A stretch of DNA of 64,000 nucleotides from a bacterium (GCA_016124445.1 WGNR01000001.1:62001-126000); one strand, 5' to 3'. Shown: positions 46,501 through 53,844, counted from the first letter of the stretch. Notes: a model not told the origin generated them from the sequence alone. A program made the numbers and translations.

Positions 46501-48315
46501 CGAGTAGTACGACCGATTGGCGTCGAACTGCCAGCCGGTCCGCTCAGCAACATTCCGACTGGCGGCGTGTGGGTTGTTACCGGTGGTGCTCGTGGAATTA
46601 CCGCGATCGCTGCTCGTGAACTGGCTCGACGATATGGCTGGAAGCTCCACCTGTTCGGCAAGAGTCCGCCGCCGCTCACAGATGCCCCGTGGCGGAACTT
46701 CAACGAAGAACAGTTGACCACCTACAAGACGCAGATCACGCGTCAGGCAGTCGCCGATGGCCAATCGCCTGGTGCGGCTTGGGATCGGGTGCTGAAAGAT
46801 TGCGAGATCTACAGCAACCTCCAGAAGTTTGCCGACGCTGGCGTTCAAGCGACCTACCATCAGTGCGACGTCACCAGCCGTGAAGAACTGGCCGCCGAAC
46901 TCGATAAGGTGCGTGCGACCGACGGCCCCGTGACCGGGCTAATGCATGGTGCCGGGTTGATCGAACCAGGTCGATTCGAGCACAAACGTCGTGGCTTCGT
47001 CGAGAAACTGGTTCGCACCAAATTCGACGGCCTGATGCACTTGCTGGCACTGACCAAGAACGATCCGCTGACGCATTGCATCGGTTTCGGTTCGATCAGC
47101 GGCCGGTTTGGCGGCAATGGTCTGAGCGACTACGCGGCAGGCAACGACTCGATGTCGAAAGCACTCGACTGGCATCGTGCCGCGCGGCCTGACTGCACCA
47201 CGCTCTGCATCCACTGGGAATCGTGGGAAGGCGCCGGCATCGCCACGCTCTCCCGCTTTGCCTGGGGACCTCGCAGCGTGATGAAAATGAAGTACATGCT
47301 GCCCGAAGAAGGCGTCCGCCGGCTGGAAGAAGAACTGGCCGGGGGCGGCAAGAAGGCGGAAACGTTGTACACGTTCGGCGACTTCTACCCGATGTTCTAT
47401 CCAGAAGAACAATACCCGATCGGCGAGTTTGAACCACGCCGCGGTGAAGCGGCCGACGACATGCCGCTGATCGAAACCTCGCGCCGCGAAGGCAGCGAGC
47501 TGATCGGTGACGTTCCGCTGAATCCAACGGCAGATCCTTTCCTGATTCAGCATCGCCTCCGCGGTAAGCCGATCATGCCGGTCGTCGCCACGCTGGAAGC
47601 GCTGCGTGAAGCGGCCGCTCTGGCCAGCGGCAAGACGGTTGTTGGTTTCCGCGAAGTCGACATGATTGATGGCTTGGTCTTCCATACCGACAATCCACAA
47701 ACGGCCCAGGCTCGCGCCACCGTGCTGGATGACCATTCGGTGGCGTGCCGCTGGACCTGTGACTTCCGCAATCGAACGGGCGGCCTGATTCAAAAGGATC
47801 GACCTTACCTGGAAGCGAAAGCGATCGTGGCCGATGCGGCTGCGACGCCAACTACCCAGTTGCCAGCCTTCCCAACCGAATGGCACCAGGTTGATTACCC
47901 TGAAGACAGCGCGATCTACCATGGACAACCGTTCCGCTGCTTGAAGGCGATCAGCTGCGATGCATCGGGCGGCTGGGGCTATATCCTGGCTCAACCGCTG
48001 GTCGATCTGACTGGACCGGAGAAGCGTGACGGCTGGATCGTGCCGTCGCAGGTTCTCGACTCGGCCTTGTATGCGTGTGGTTGCCATCTGTATCTGCACG
48101 GCGAAGGAGCTGTCTCCTTGCCGCGCAAGATCGGTCAGTTGGAACTGGGCCGTGTGCCGGAAGATGGCGAGAACTGCTACGTCTACTTCACCTGCCGGAA
48201 CATTGCCGAGAAATCGGCCCTGTACGACCTGACGGTCATCGGTCAGGACGGATCGGTCATCCTGAAGGCAACCGACTACGAAAAGGTGATCCTGATGCGC
48301 GGGGAGGTGAAATGA
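37519..48315 (+). CDS. Giant iterative PUFA/polyketide-type synthase (KS-CLF-AT-ACP3-C45-KR-KR-DH)
   Basis: 3598 residues. Domains: KS1 (about 10-470) with Cys217, His349 and His389, so active. KS2 (about 491-930) has Ala695 in place of the cysteine and lacks both histidines, so it resembles a chain-length factor. AT (about 1040-1330) with Ser1133 in GHSYG. Three ACPs with attachment serines 1530, 1661 and 1802 (GIDSIK). A C45 acyltransferase-like domain (about 1890-2200) without a nucleophile cysteine. KR1 (Rossmann motif near 2467; Ser2639, Tyr2652) and KR2 (near 3017; Ser3192, Tyr3205, Asn3209), each with a preceding structural half. A hot-dog DH (about 3320-3590) with His3345 and Asp3514. 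The organisation recalls PfaA/PfaC and heterocyst-glycolipid synthases, which build long chains iteratively on tandem ACPs. No enoylreductase domain is present. AGGA nine bases before the ATG. Product unknown. Confidence 0.93.
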   Translation: MSITTDRTEVPVAIVGMACRLPGAANLDQYWQLISQGLSAVGEVPAERLNREIYYHPEKGTRGKTYSTKAALLADRTFRRDRCPLPQSLIDSVDNTHLLMTEVTADAFRHAGYDPFNLPNRNVSIFIGHAQGSSRLGELTFQTYLEEAIDLLEQTPEFKDLPLDQRHAIEQELLAELHKQLPPGPDATRYLNCNMVAGTVAKAFGLNGAWLALNSACASSLHAMLMGARALQRGRADCVVVGGASDCKSDSLVLFSNAQTLTKDDSRPFDANADGLIMSEGYVALVMKTLDRAIADGDPIQAVVRGLGVATDGRGKSLWAPRKEGQMRAMRRAYRSGTNPARLQYLECHATATQVGDATELETLREVLEPHFEPGKKIPITSAKANIGHALEAAGVAGMIKTVLSIQHKQFPAAINIQQLNPKVPWAESPFFVPMQPAAWEAPADGGPRCAAVNAFGIGGLNMHVVIDEYIGQTAQQITGSVSPVAETAEDRAIAIVGMGCIVPGADQLDQFWNVIQSGTDLKAAPPEDRWSAQSLEHARRKGYVPKGGFIEKYEYDWRTHRVPPKQVQEADPLQFMFLDASEKALADAGYDRESLPKELAGVVVCTEFGGDFSDQLEMGLRIPEMQAILARQLAQRGLTPQQSEAIQESFAKTLLKKWPALVDETGSFTSSTLASRISKTLDLKGGAVAIDSGATSGMSGIALCIDSLLSGDNDLMICAAGQRRMGPTIFDGFQAAGLLSTNGSAKNAWEADFNGIVPAEGVAVVVLKRLADARRDGDKIRAVIRGLGAGTHDDPVEAMRLAVERATAMAGIDASDVEFVDIETDESAQVNSGSISMLAHSHVTGNRQKPFNMASATSQFGQMGGGGPVLAVIKAALESQNHEVGQGIGIAKGTGEALESAYRGNTKIGQRGLGGVANWSKGQSFYLLLDDGTTAPAKPQAAAPASTSTAKIVRLGAANLQQLQAQLAAAAGQAESLWQAADGKKFAATDVARLAIVADSPEALAKKLTLAGTQLGNPASRQVLEQQSIFFRMKSAQAPRVAFAFPGQGSQYEGMLQDLVACSPAAAAMMAEADAAMQRQGFPTLRQLAWETPTQLGSDVFQTQIAMLLADLCCLAALREAGVQPDLVFGHSYGEFPALYAAGVWSLDDVIRMTKARCDGILATSKNDAGLLATTAPPEEIKATIAECGCQAYLANFNAPDQTVIGGKHVALQQLEIALKAKSYPARILAVPAAFHTPLMAGSSRMLQQALETISLSSPQIAFISTVDNQQITDVARIKRNLGVQLTTPVKYVSLIEQLAGEAPTLFVEVGPNQTLTKLNWKILSHNANAIGVDNSKRHAKETLLGVQALFECLGVGETSAAPAAPESITVTKNPAVPTGTVPSALTSSQEMNLMDDIPHFDATERRRAKMRGASDRPAAPAPAAPAPTVAPAKPAPPPVAAAPVSAPPAPKPAAPVVPPPAPVAAPIAAPVQSNGVHHANGSAQPAASKASPVDLEKFLVNFVVEQTGYPPEVVDLDADLEADLGIDSIKKAQLFGELQEYFEISTSATELSLDDFPTLRHVVDFLSANGQASGCAAPAPAAPPAPAPVAAPAPPVAPPAAVTPPVAAPAEPAPAASTSSASPIELEKFLVNFVVEQTGYPPEVVDLDADLEADLGIDSIKKAQLFGELQEYFEISTSATELSLDDFPTLRHVVDFLSANGQAAESSAPAAAAPTPAAPAPSAAPAAVVPPIQPPPPPVSSPPIAPPAAPATNGAAASSSAANPAELESFLVNFVVEQTGYPPEVVDLDADLEADLGIDSIKKAQLFGELQEYFEISTSATELSLDDFPTLRHVLDFLSANGQAVSGASNGNEAASFSPAAPAPARETKTVAPAVSSVSSEAESTDNFEGNWNAGVDGGPKQVAGTPYEMGMMHGTMYRDEIRRVLRTYAEYVGESIDELPGSQRSMMAMQLLSADQLDELQGIADAVEAPLANLLAHHFAVAEILGEGEQVAANASAAGSIKQAARIVCHAMGTLRDAVTLATFQRVPSTGLSHLAVMPIGTVLTLAGVNRAGLALTASSTGEANNARAEADMTQVLRSCENLEQAIDAISALAGKAQFEITVSDRNNDRVATLELTPQGVQISSDGPVVRLRQRQLSTSGISALAIDEAAWSDEEIRQLFEEDADDHFAILVDFGHNALTVKSRLHSTETIDTDLRSLAGTPNTGFPSPAPRNDAPLAEPKVAARFELEMREAPLAADAATSMAWQGAAIVLGSGDTATALLAKLAACGVTAYQIADATDLDQAIAQVEAICQNGPAPHLFITTARDIHPAINFGNEPQWSRQQLVAMETPIFVCQKWLALADKQGWLPQATVVATTALGGDFGFTSGSLGAQGGALTGLMKAIFIEYNVMRGGQGPRVKAFDTALQDSPGQIADNIVRELASGNMDYEVSWSGQTRRVPFAVDIPAQPKANSQSLPRGVWLVTGGARGITAACALELGKRYGLRLHLLGSSPIPEIDPAWRTLDEEGLKKLKAETMIAARKAGQQAPQAWERVQKSLEIDRSLRAFDEAGVSATYHVCDVSDPASLAKVLDDIRRIDGPVSGILHGAGIDKSCRFEKKRRDVVNATLGIKGGGLFHLASLTKSDPIRHVIGFGSIAGRLGSFGQADYCQASDLLCKLMGAYRRQRPWVRAVGFHWHGWDEVGMAARPETQSVLQEKSDLNLMPLAEGLGHFIREIEADVPRTEILITERRHWQRFADGLGALAQSRSETASTPAKTVSEPASTQLLGPPDPSVDLRTQRCELKLIDAPLPADSPAAPQFAAPVWIVGENADAIELENRLKSGGAEVYRISAAGDLDGLLAQLDTLHPDRPAGHLFLLSGRDAASADPLSAEAIDRRRHEGIIAPFFIAQSWYKRLVKAEVPTTGTIVAATSLGGDFGFESAVVQPDGGGTAGFVKSLHIEDSRREQRAARCKVIDAPITDAPATLVDAMLREAASDRPEVEVSWMDGVRRVVRPIGVELPAGPLSNIPTGGVWVVTGGARGITAIAARELARRYGWKLHLFGKSPPPLTDAPWRNFNEEQLTTYKTQITRQAVADGQSPGAAWDRVLKDCEIYSNLQKFADAGVQATYHQCDVTSREELAAELDKVRATDGPVTGLMHGAGLIEPGRFEHKRRGFVEKLVRTKFDGLMHLLALTKNDPLTHCIGFGSISGRFGGNGLSDYAAGNDSMSKALDWHRAARPDCTTLCIHWESWEGAGIATLSRFAWGPRSVMKMKYMLPEEGVRRLEEELAGGGKKAETLYTFGDFYPMFYPEEQYPIGEFEPRRGEAADDMPLIETSRREGSELIGDVPLNPTADPFLIQHRLRGKPIMPVVATLEALREAAALASGKTVVGFREVDMIDGLVFHTDNPQTAQARATVLDDHSVACRWTCDFRNRTGGLIQKDRPYLEAKAIVADAAATPTTQLPAFPTEWHQVDYPEDSAIYHGQPFRCLKAISCDASGGWGYILAQPLVDLTGPEKRDGWIVPSQVLDSALYACGCHLYLHGEGAVSLPRKIGQLELGRVPEDGENCYVYFTCRNIAEKSALYDLTVIGQDGSVILKATDYEKVILMRGEVK
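42004..43056 (+). repeat. Three near-identical ACP modules within the synthase
   Basis: Units of 79 codons at 42004-42240, 42397-42633 and 42820-43056. At protein level they differ at only about three positions (first residue D/E, K/S at residue 4, V/L near the end), whereas the intervening Ala/Pro linkers diverge freely. This indicates recent homogenisation by recombination or strong constraint. Confidence 0.9.
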
Positions 48316-48995
48316 CCCACACTTCTTCGCAAGTCGTTCGCTACGTCGCCGATCATGCTCGGTTGCCAATCCCTCAAGACTTGGATTGGTTGACCAGCAA
48401 CGAGCGAACCGAGTTCGAACATTGGAAGCATGCAGCGCGCCGACAGCAATGGCTGGCGGGACGCTGGATCGCCAAGCGTTTGATCTCGCGCCAGTGCGAA
48501 CCTGCACGACTTGCCGAAGTGGAAGTTCTGACCCGAGATGCCGAAGGCCTGGGAACCGCGCCGCGTATTTCTATTTGCGGCAATACCGCCGCAATCGGCC
48601 TGTCGATTTCGCATGCAGGCAGCGCGCTATTGGTCGCCGCTTGCCATGGCCAGAAGCGAATTGGCGTGGACCTGGTCACCGATGTCCCCAACAACGATTC
48701 ATTTCGCACGAGCTGGTTCACCCAGCACGAAAACAACTGGATCGCTGAATCACCGCGCAATCGTTTGCCGATCGCGTGGGGATTGAAAGAGGCGATCTTT
48801 AAAGCTTGTGGCACTGGAGAGAAGTGGCACCCAGGCATTGTTTCGCTGATCGAGATCGAGCGTAACATGGTTCGTTACCAAATTGCCGGAGCGAATGTCG
48901 CTTCGCTGTCAAGCTGGTTGCGATCGTCGGCCCAAGGCACTGCCGCTGTCGTGTGGGACAATGTGCATGGAAAGGAGGTCGCCCTATGTTCCTAA
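48312..48995 (+). CDS. 4'-phosphopantetheinyl transferase
   Basis: 227 residues; ATG at 48312 overlaps the synthase stop (ATGA), so a longer upstream extension is not used. Family motifs: GLSISHAGS, the metal-binding IGVDLVTD and the W(G/S)LKEAIFKACG motif (WGLKEAIFKACG), giving a Sfp-type fold. It would load phosphopantetheine from CoA onto the three ACPs of the synthase just upstream. The tight coupling to the synthase is strong support for a dedicated activator. Confidence 0.92.
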   Translation: MTHTSSQVVRYVADHARLPIPQDLDWLTSNERTEFEHWKHAARRQQWLAGRWIAKRLISRQCEPARLAEVEVLTRDAEGLGTAPRISICGNTAAIGLSISHAGSALLVAACHGQKRIGVDLVTDVPNNDSFRTSWFTQHENNWIAESPRNRLPIAWGLKEAIFKACGTGEKWHPGIVSLIEIERNMVRYQIAGANVASLSSWLRSSAQGTAAVVWDNVHGKEVALCS

Positions 48996-50149
48996 GCACC
49001 AATCATCAGCCGCAGATCCTTCCCCGCGAGTCCTACTGCAGCGAAGAAGTGTTGCAAACCGAGATCGATATCCTGTTCCAACCTTCGTGGCATGCGGTCG
49101 GGTTGAAGAGCGAACTGCCCAAGGATGGCAGCTACGTCACGTTCGATCTGTTTGGACGGCCAATCATCCTGTGGCAAAGCGATGGCGAAGTGCATTGCTT
49201 CCTCAATGTCTGCTCGCATCGCTACTGCAAGGTTCGCAGCGAAGATTGCGGCACGATGGAGCGTCTGCGGTGCCAATACCATGGCTGGCAGTTCGACTCG
49301 ACCGGCAACGTTCGCAAGATCCCCGACGCCAAGACATTCCGCCCGCTGGAACAAGGGATGCTCGGACTAAAGAAGTACCGCGCAGAAACCTGCGGCGAAC
49401 TGATTTTCATCAACCTGACCGATGAAGGCCCTTCGCTTCGTGACTTCCTGGGCGATATGTACGAGACCTACCAAGAGTGGTTCTCGCCCGAGATGCACAC
49501 CGCCATCGTGATGAATCGAACCATCAACGCCAACTGGAAGTGCCTCGTTGAAAACGCCCTGGAGTCGTATCACACGTCGGAAGTCCACCCGAACACCTTT
49601 GGCGAGTCACCGCCTGAGGAAGACTGCCAGCATGTACTGGAAGATCGCCGCAGTGCTCTGACGGTTGACTTCAGCCAGGAAAAGTCCTTTAGGGCAACGC
49701 TCGACAAGTTCGGACATTGGCTTGTCGGTTACCAACGAAACCCGGAATACCGCCACATCGCCCATTTCCCCAATGTGATGGTCGCTCACCTTTCGCTATA
49801 TCGCTGGGTGGAATGCGTCATCCCGGTTTCCGCGGACCGATCCATTTCGATCATTCGACTGATGTGCCATGTCGGCAAGAAGAACAGCCTTCGCCGGATT
49901 TGGAACAAGTACCTGATCAGCCGCTGGGCGAAGACGTTTTTGTGCCAGGTCGGTGCCGAAGATGCCCGCGTGCTGCAGGAAGTTCAGCCAGGCCTGAGCA
50001 CCTCCGATCAACCGAAAGGGGGACTGATTTCGACACGGGAAGAACGCGTCAGCCACTTCCAGCACTATGTCGATCAGGCTCTGAAATCTCAACCACATAA
50101 CCACCAACGAAACACCATTCCGATCCGTTACCAAGGAAAGACTTCATGA
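48986..50149 (+). CDS. Rieske non-haem iron oxygenase, large subunit type
   Basis: 387 residues from the ATG at 48986 (AAGGAGGT upstream), overlapping the transferase by 10 bases. Rieske 2Fe-2S ligands Cys76, His78, Cys96 and His99 (CSH, CQYHGW). The catalytic domain has NWKCLVENALESYHTSEVHP with iron ligands His196 and His201. Such enzymes hydroxylate, desaturate or dihydroxylate, using electrons from a separate reductase, which is not encoded here. Within this operon it probably oxidises the acyl chain or the finished lipid; substrate unknown. Confidence 0.92.
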   Translation: MFLSTNHQPQILPRESYCSEEVLQTEIDILFQPSWHAVGLKSELPKDGSYVTFDLFGRPIILWQSDGEVHCFLNVCSHRYCKVRSEDCGTMERLRCQYHGWQFDSTGNVRKIPDAKTFRPLEQGMLGLKKYRAETCGELIFINLTDEGPSLRDFLGDMYETYQEWFSPEMHTAIVMNRTINANWKCLVENALESYHTSEVHPNTFGESPPEEDCQHVLEDRRSALTVDFSQEKSFRATLDKFGHWLVGYQRNPEYRHIAHFPNVMVAHLSLYRWVECVIPVSADRSISIIRLMCHVGKKNSLRRIWNKYLISRWAKTFLCQVGAEDARVLQEVQPGLSTSDQPKGGLISTREERVSHFQHYVDQALKSQPHNHQRNTIPIRYQGKTS

Positions 50150-50910
50150 TTGATTTGACCGGAAAAATGGCCCTGGTCACCGGTAGCTCGCGTGGCATGG
50201 GGCGCTCTTGTGCTCTTCGTTTGGCCGAAGCCGGCGCCGACGTGATTGTCAACTACGTGACTTCGCGTACGGCCGCCATGGAAACAGCCAAAGAGATCCG
50301 CGCGATGGGTCGTCGATCGTTCGTTGTCAAAGCGGATGTCAGCCAGAAGGACGACGTTGAATCGATGATGGAGTACATCAGCGAGCACATTCAGCAGCTG
50401 GACATCATCGTCAGCAATGCGGCGACCGGTGGTTTCCGCCCGCTGCTGGCAGCCAACGAAAAGCATTTCGAGAACACCTACCACACCAATGTGCTGGCCA
50501 TGCTGTACCTGGTGCAAGCCGGTATGCCGCTCTTGGAAAAGAGCCAAGGCCGCGCCAAGGTAATCGGCATCAGCAGTCACGGCAGCGACATGGCATTGCC
50601 ATGGTACGGACTGATTGGCAGCTCGAAGGCAGCACTGGAAAGCCTGGCTCGTCACCTGACGCTGGAAGTTGGCGACAAGGGCGTCAACGTGAACATCGTG
50701 AAATCGGGCCTGGTCGAAACCGATTCGACGAAGCGGCTGCCCGGTGCGGAACAGATGTTCGCGCATCGCAAGGACAAAACGATGATGGGCGATCGCATGC
50801 TGTCGATCGACGACATCGCCAACGCGGTGGTTTTCCTGGCCTCGCCACTGGCAGACTTGATTCAAGGAGAAACATTGGTGGTCGACGGCGGTGCCGCGGT
50901 GCACGTTTAG
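50146..50910 (+). CDS. FabL-like enoyl-acyl carrier protein reductase (SDR family)
   Basis: 254 residues. Classical short-chain dehydrogenase: TGSSRGMGRS cofactor loop, SNAATGG, the serine in GISSHGS, and Tyr-Gly-Leu-Ile-Gly-Ser-Ser-Lys. The Y-x6-K spacing, the SNAATGGFRP phrase and the C-terminal DLIQGETLVVDGGAAV closely resemble Bacillus FabL (enoyl-ACP reductase III) rather than FabG with its Y-x3-K. The synthase lacks an ER domain, so this protein could supply the enoyl reduction in trans, as PfaD does for PUFA synthases. ATG overlaps the oxygenase stop by 4 bases. A beta-ketoacyl reductase role is the alternative. Confidence 0.83.
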   Translation: MIDLTGKMALVTGSSRGMGRSCALRLAEAGADVIVNYVTSRTAAMETAKEIRAMGRRSFVVKADVSQKDDVESMMEYISEHIQQLDIIVSNAATGGFRPLLAANEKHFENTYHTNVLAMLYLVQAGMPLLEKSQGRAKVIGISSHGSDMALPWYGLIGSSKAALESLARHLTLEVGDKGVNVNIVKSGLVETDSTKRLPGAEQMFAHRKDKTMMGDRMLSIDDIANAVVFLASPLADLIQGETLVVDGGAAVHV

Positions 50911-50949
50911 TCCCCCGATCAACCAAGTTCAGGCAAAACCAAGGGAAGC

Positions 50950-52428
50950 ATGAAGTACCATTTATTAACTGGCGGCACCGGCCTATTGGGCCGCTATTTG
51001 TTACGCGACTTGACCCTGGCGGACATTCCGCTTGCGGTTATCGTGCGACGATCGCGCATCGAGTCGGCTGTCCAGCGTATTGAAACGGCGATGGCCCATT
51101 GGGAAAAAGAGCTGGGGCATGCCCTGGTTCGGCCGATCGTCTTGGAAGGTGATATCACACAGCCGCTCTGCGGACTGTCTGAGGAAGACCAGGCTTGGGT
51201 GGCCGAGTACTGCGACACGGCAGTGCACTCAGCCGCCTCGCTCACGTTCTATGCCGACGAAGAGGACGGTGAACCGTGGCGAAGCAATATCCAGGGCACC
51301 AGAAACATGCTGAATCTGTGCCGCAAGGCAGGGATTCACAAGTTCCATCACGTCTCGACCGCCTACGTCTGTGGACAACGGCGAGAAGTGATTCGAGAAG
51401 ATGAACTCGACGTCGGCCAGTTGCCCAGCAACGATTACGAATCGAGCAAGATTACTTCGGAAAAGGAAGTTCGTGCCGCTGATTTCATTGAGCAGCTCAC
51501 CGTGCATCGCCCTTCGATCATCGTCGGCGATTCGCAGACCGGCTTTACCACCTCGTACCACGGTTTTTACACGCCGCTGCGATTGGTGCACACGCTGGTG
51601 ACGACCTTGCCGTGGGATGTCATCGCCCAGGGAGATTGGCTAGGAACGCTCTCGCTGGAAGGTCACGAGCGAAAGAACCTGGTGCCGGTCGATTGGGTTT
51701 CGGCCGTGATGACTGACGTCATCTCTCGCCCGGAACTGCACGGCGAGACCTATCACTTCACCAACCCGAATCCGGCAACCGTGGCCGACATGCTGGCCTC
51801 GATCGGTGATGCCGTGTTGAGCCTGGCCAAGCATGAAGAAGCAGACAAGTCGAGCCTGACTGAGGAAGCGGAAAAGATGATGGAATCTTTCCGCGACCAG
51901 ATGGGGGTCTACCAATCCTATTGGAGCGATGATCCGACGTTCGATAGTTCGCGAACCCAGGCCGCGATGCCACACCTCCCTTGCCCTCAAGTCGATCAGG
52001 CGCTGATGGACTTGTTGGTGAAATACGCAATCGAAAAGAACTTTGGCTGGCCACGTGAAACGCCGGTGAGTCTCAAGTTCCCGATTGCCCAAGACCTGGC
52101 TCCGTGGATGAAGCAATCCAAGGAGACAACCTTGCCCCAGAAAGACCGACGTTACGTCAGCTTGCGAGTGAGCGGTAACGGCGGCGGACAATGGCACATG
52201 ATTTTGAATCAAGGCCAACTGGTTGGGGTCGGATCTGGCCTGAAAAATGGTGACAGTCCGATCTGTTACATGAACTCCGATACCTTCCACCGCATCACGC
52301 ACGGCCAACTAAGTTGGGAGGCCGCTCTGCAGTCAGGACGATTGTTCACGGCTGGCAATGCCACCAGTCCGGAGGAGATCGCCCATTGTTTTCATCAACT
52401 CGCTACGTCATCCAAAAGTAGCAATTGA
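50950..52428 (+). CDS. Thioester reductase-like enzyme with C-terminal SCP2 domain
   Basis: 492 residues. N-terminal extended SDR of the thioester-reductase / fatty acyl-CoA reductase type (about 1-300): LLTGGTGLLGRYLLRDL, HSAASLTFYADEE, HHVSTAYVCG and the YESSK catalytic pair. The C-terminal about 100 residues (about 390-490, GQWHMILNQGQLVGVGSGLKNG, THGQLSWEAALQSGRLF) fit the sterol carrier protein 2 fold, which binds lipids. Reading: reductive release of the acyl chain from the ACP as aldehyde or alcohol, with the SCP2 domain holding the hydrophobic substrate. It starts 39 bases after the FabL-like gene. Confidence 0.85.
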   Translation: MKYHLLTGGTGLLGRYLLRDLTLADIPLAVIVRRSRIESAVQRIETAMAHWEKELGHALVRPIVLEGDITQPLCGLSEEDQAWVAEYCDTAVHSAASLTFYADEEDGEPWRSNIQGTRNMLNLCRKAGIHKFHHVSTAYVCGQRREVIREDELDVGQLPSNDYESSKITSEKEVRAADFIEQLTVHRPSIIVGDSQTGFTTSYHGFYTPLRLVHTLVTTLPWDVIAQGDWLGTLSLEGHERKNLVPVDWVSAVMTDVISRPELHGETYHFTNPNPATVADMLASIGDAVLSLAKHEEADKSSLTEEAEKMMESFRDQMGVYQSYWSDDPTFDSSRTQAAMPHLPCPQVDQALMDLLVKYAIEKNFGWPRETPVSLKFPIAQDLAPWMKQSKETTLPQKDRRYVSLRVSGNGGGQWHMILNQGQLVGVGSGLKNGDSPICYMNSDTFHRITHGQLSWEAALQSGRLFTAGNATSPEEIAHCFHQLATSSKSSN

Positions 52429-52491
52429 CCCACAACCTCCGGTAATTGATTACATCGTTCACAACGTCAGCAAAATCTCAGGGGATTAACC

Positions 52492-53844
52492 ATGTCGGGT
52501 ACCATTCCAAGTTCTAACACCGCCAACAGCTCGGTCAGTGCCCAGGTACTGCAGCGAGCCAAGAGAAGCCTGGCCGGCGGCGACAGCAGCACGATGCGCG
52601 TCCTTCCCTACCACATTCCCTTGGTCGCCGACCGCGCCGAAGGATGTCGGTTGTGGGATGTCGACGGTAACGAGTACATCGACCTGAATATGTCGTACGG
52701 TCCGCTTCTGCTGGGACATCGTCCCAAGAAGGTGATCGAAGCCGTTTATCGCCAGATCTCACAGCAAGGCAGCCAACTCGGATTTCCCACCGAAGTCACG
52801 ATGCGAGTGGCCGAGAAGATCAAGAAGCTGTTCCCCAGCATCGAACTGCTGCGATTCGCCAACTCCGGAACCGAAGCGTGTGCTTCGGCCGTTCGTCTGG
52901 CCAAGCAGTTCACCGGCCGCAACAAGCTGATCATGTTCGAAGGCCACTACCACGGCTGGAGCGAAGCGGTCTTCACCAAGTACCATGCTCCGCTCGAAGA
53001 ATTGCCCGAATGCGGCTATGGCCCGGCTCTCCCCGGCACCGCCGGCATGGGCGATAGCATCAAAGACACCATTACCGTCCAGTGGAACGACCTCGACGCG
53101 CTCGAGCGAGCCCTGAACGAATATGGCGATGAAGTTTGCGGCGTAATGATGGAACCAATCTCGGGCAACGCTGGTCTGCTGATGCCGCGCGACGGCTACC
53201 TGGCCACTGCTCGTGAGATGGCTCATGATCATGGTGCCTTGTTGATCTTCGACGAAGTCATCACCGGCATGCGAGTTTCCGCCGGTGGTGCCCAGGAGCA
53301 TTACCTGGTCAGCCCTGATATCACCGTCATGTCCAAAGCGATGGGTGGCGGTTATCCTGTCAGCGCTTTTGGTGCCCGTGCCGAGATCATGAACTCGATC
53401 GTGGAAGGCAAACTGTTCCACGGCGGCGTGTTCTCTGGCAATGCCATCGTCATGTCGGCCGCAGAAGCGGTCCTTGATACGGTGCTGGCGGATCGCGAAG
53501 GCATCTACAATCACCTGCATGCCGTATCGGACCAATTGGCCGACGGCATCAAGGACATCTATTCGCGTCTCAACATTCCGGCCCAAATCAACCATCTCGG
53601 TCCGCTTTTGGCTGCCATGATCACGAAGGAAGAGACAGAAGGTCTTTACAACTACCGCGATATGCGTCGCCACGGCGACTTCGAACGCTATATCCAGTTC
53701 CAACATTGGATGCAGCAGCATGGCGTCTATTTCCATCCGAATGAATTCGAACCGATGTTCCTCTCGACTGCCCATACAGCCCAGGACATCGACACCGTCC
53801 TCGAGCGATGGGAAGAAGGGGCCCGTCAATGCCTGGCACGATAG
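52492..53844 (+). CDS. Class III pyridoxal-phosphate aminotransferase of the lipid cluster
   Basis: 450 residues, most like glutamate-1-semialdehyde aminomutases and related class III transaminases. The PLP lysine is Lys282 in SKAMGGGYP; FANSGTEACASAVRLA and LIFDEVITGMRV bind the cofactor. The sequence is not a haem-pathway HemL by context: it lies between a thioester reductase and an acyl-activating enzyme. It is well suited to convert the aldehyde made by the reductase into an amine. Start is the ATG with AGGGG upstream. Overlaps the next gene by 16 bases. Confidence 0.87.
   Translation: MSGTIPSSNTANSSVSAQVLQRAKRSLAGGDSSTMRVLPYHIPLVADRAEGCRLWDVDGNEYIDLNMSYGPLLLGHRPKKVIEAVYRQISQQGSQLGFPTEVTMRVAEKIKKLFPSIELLRFANSGTEACASAVRLAKQFTGRNKLIMFEGHYHGWSEAVFTKYHAPLEELPECGYGPALPGTAGMGDSIKDTITVQWNDLDALERALNEYGDEVCGVMMEPISGNAGLLMPRDGYLATAREMAHDHGALLIFDEVITGMRVSAGGAQEHYLVSPDITVMSKAMGGGYPVSAFGARAEIMNSIVEGKLFHGGVFSGNAIVMSAAEAVLDTVLADREGIYNHLHAVSDQLADGIKDIYSRLNIPAQINHLGPLLAAMITKEETEGLYNYRDMRRHGDFERYIQFQHWMQQHGVYFHPNEFEPMFLSTAHTAQDIDTVLERWEEGARQCLAR

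Noticed and set aside
48075..48311. Upstream extension of the phosphopantetheinyl transferase
   Set aside because: Runs through the coding sequence of the synthase C-terminus in another frame; the ATGA overlap at 48312 is a far better start.
46939..48507. 522-residue open frame on the minus strand
   Set aside because: Antisense to the KR2/DH part of the synthase, whose frame has clear catalytic motifs; the minus frame is rich in Arg/His and has none.
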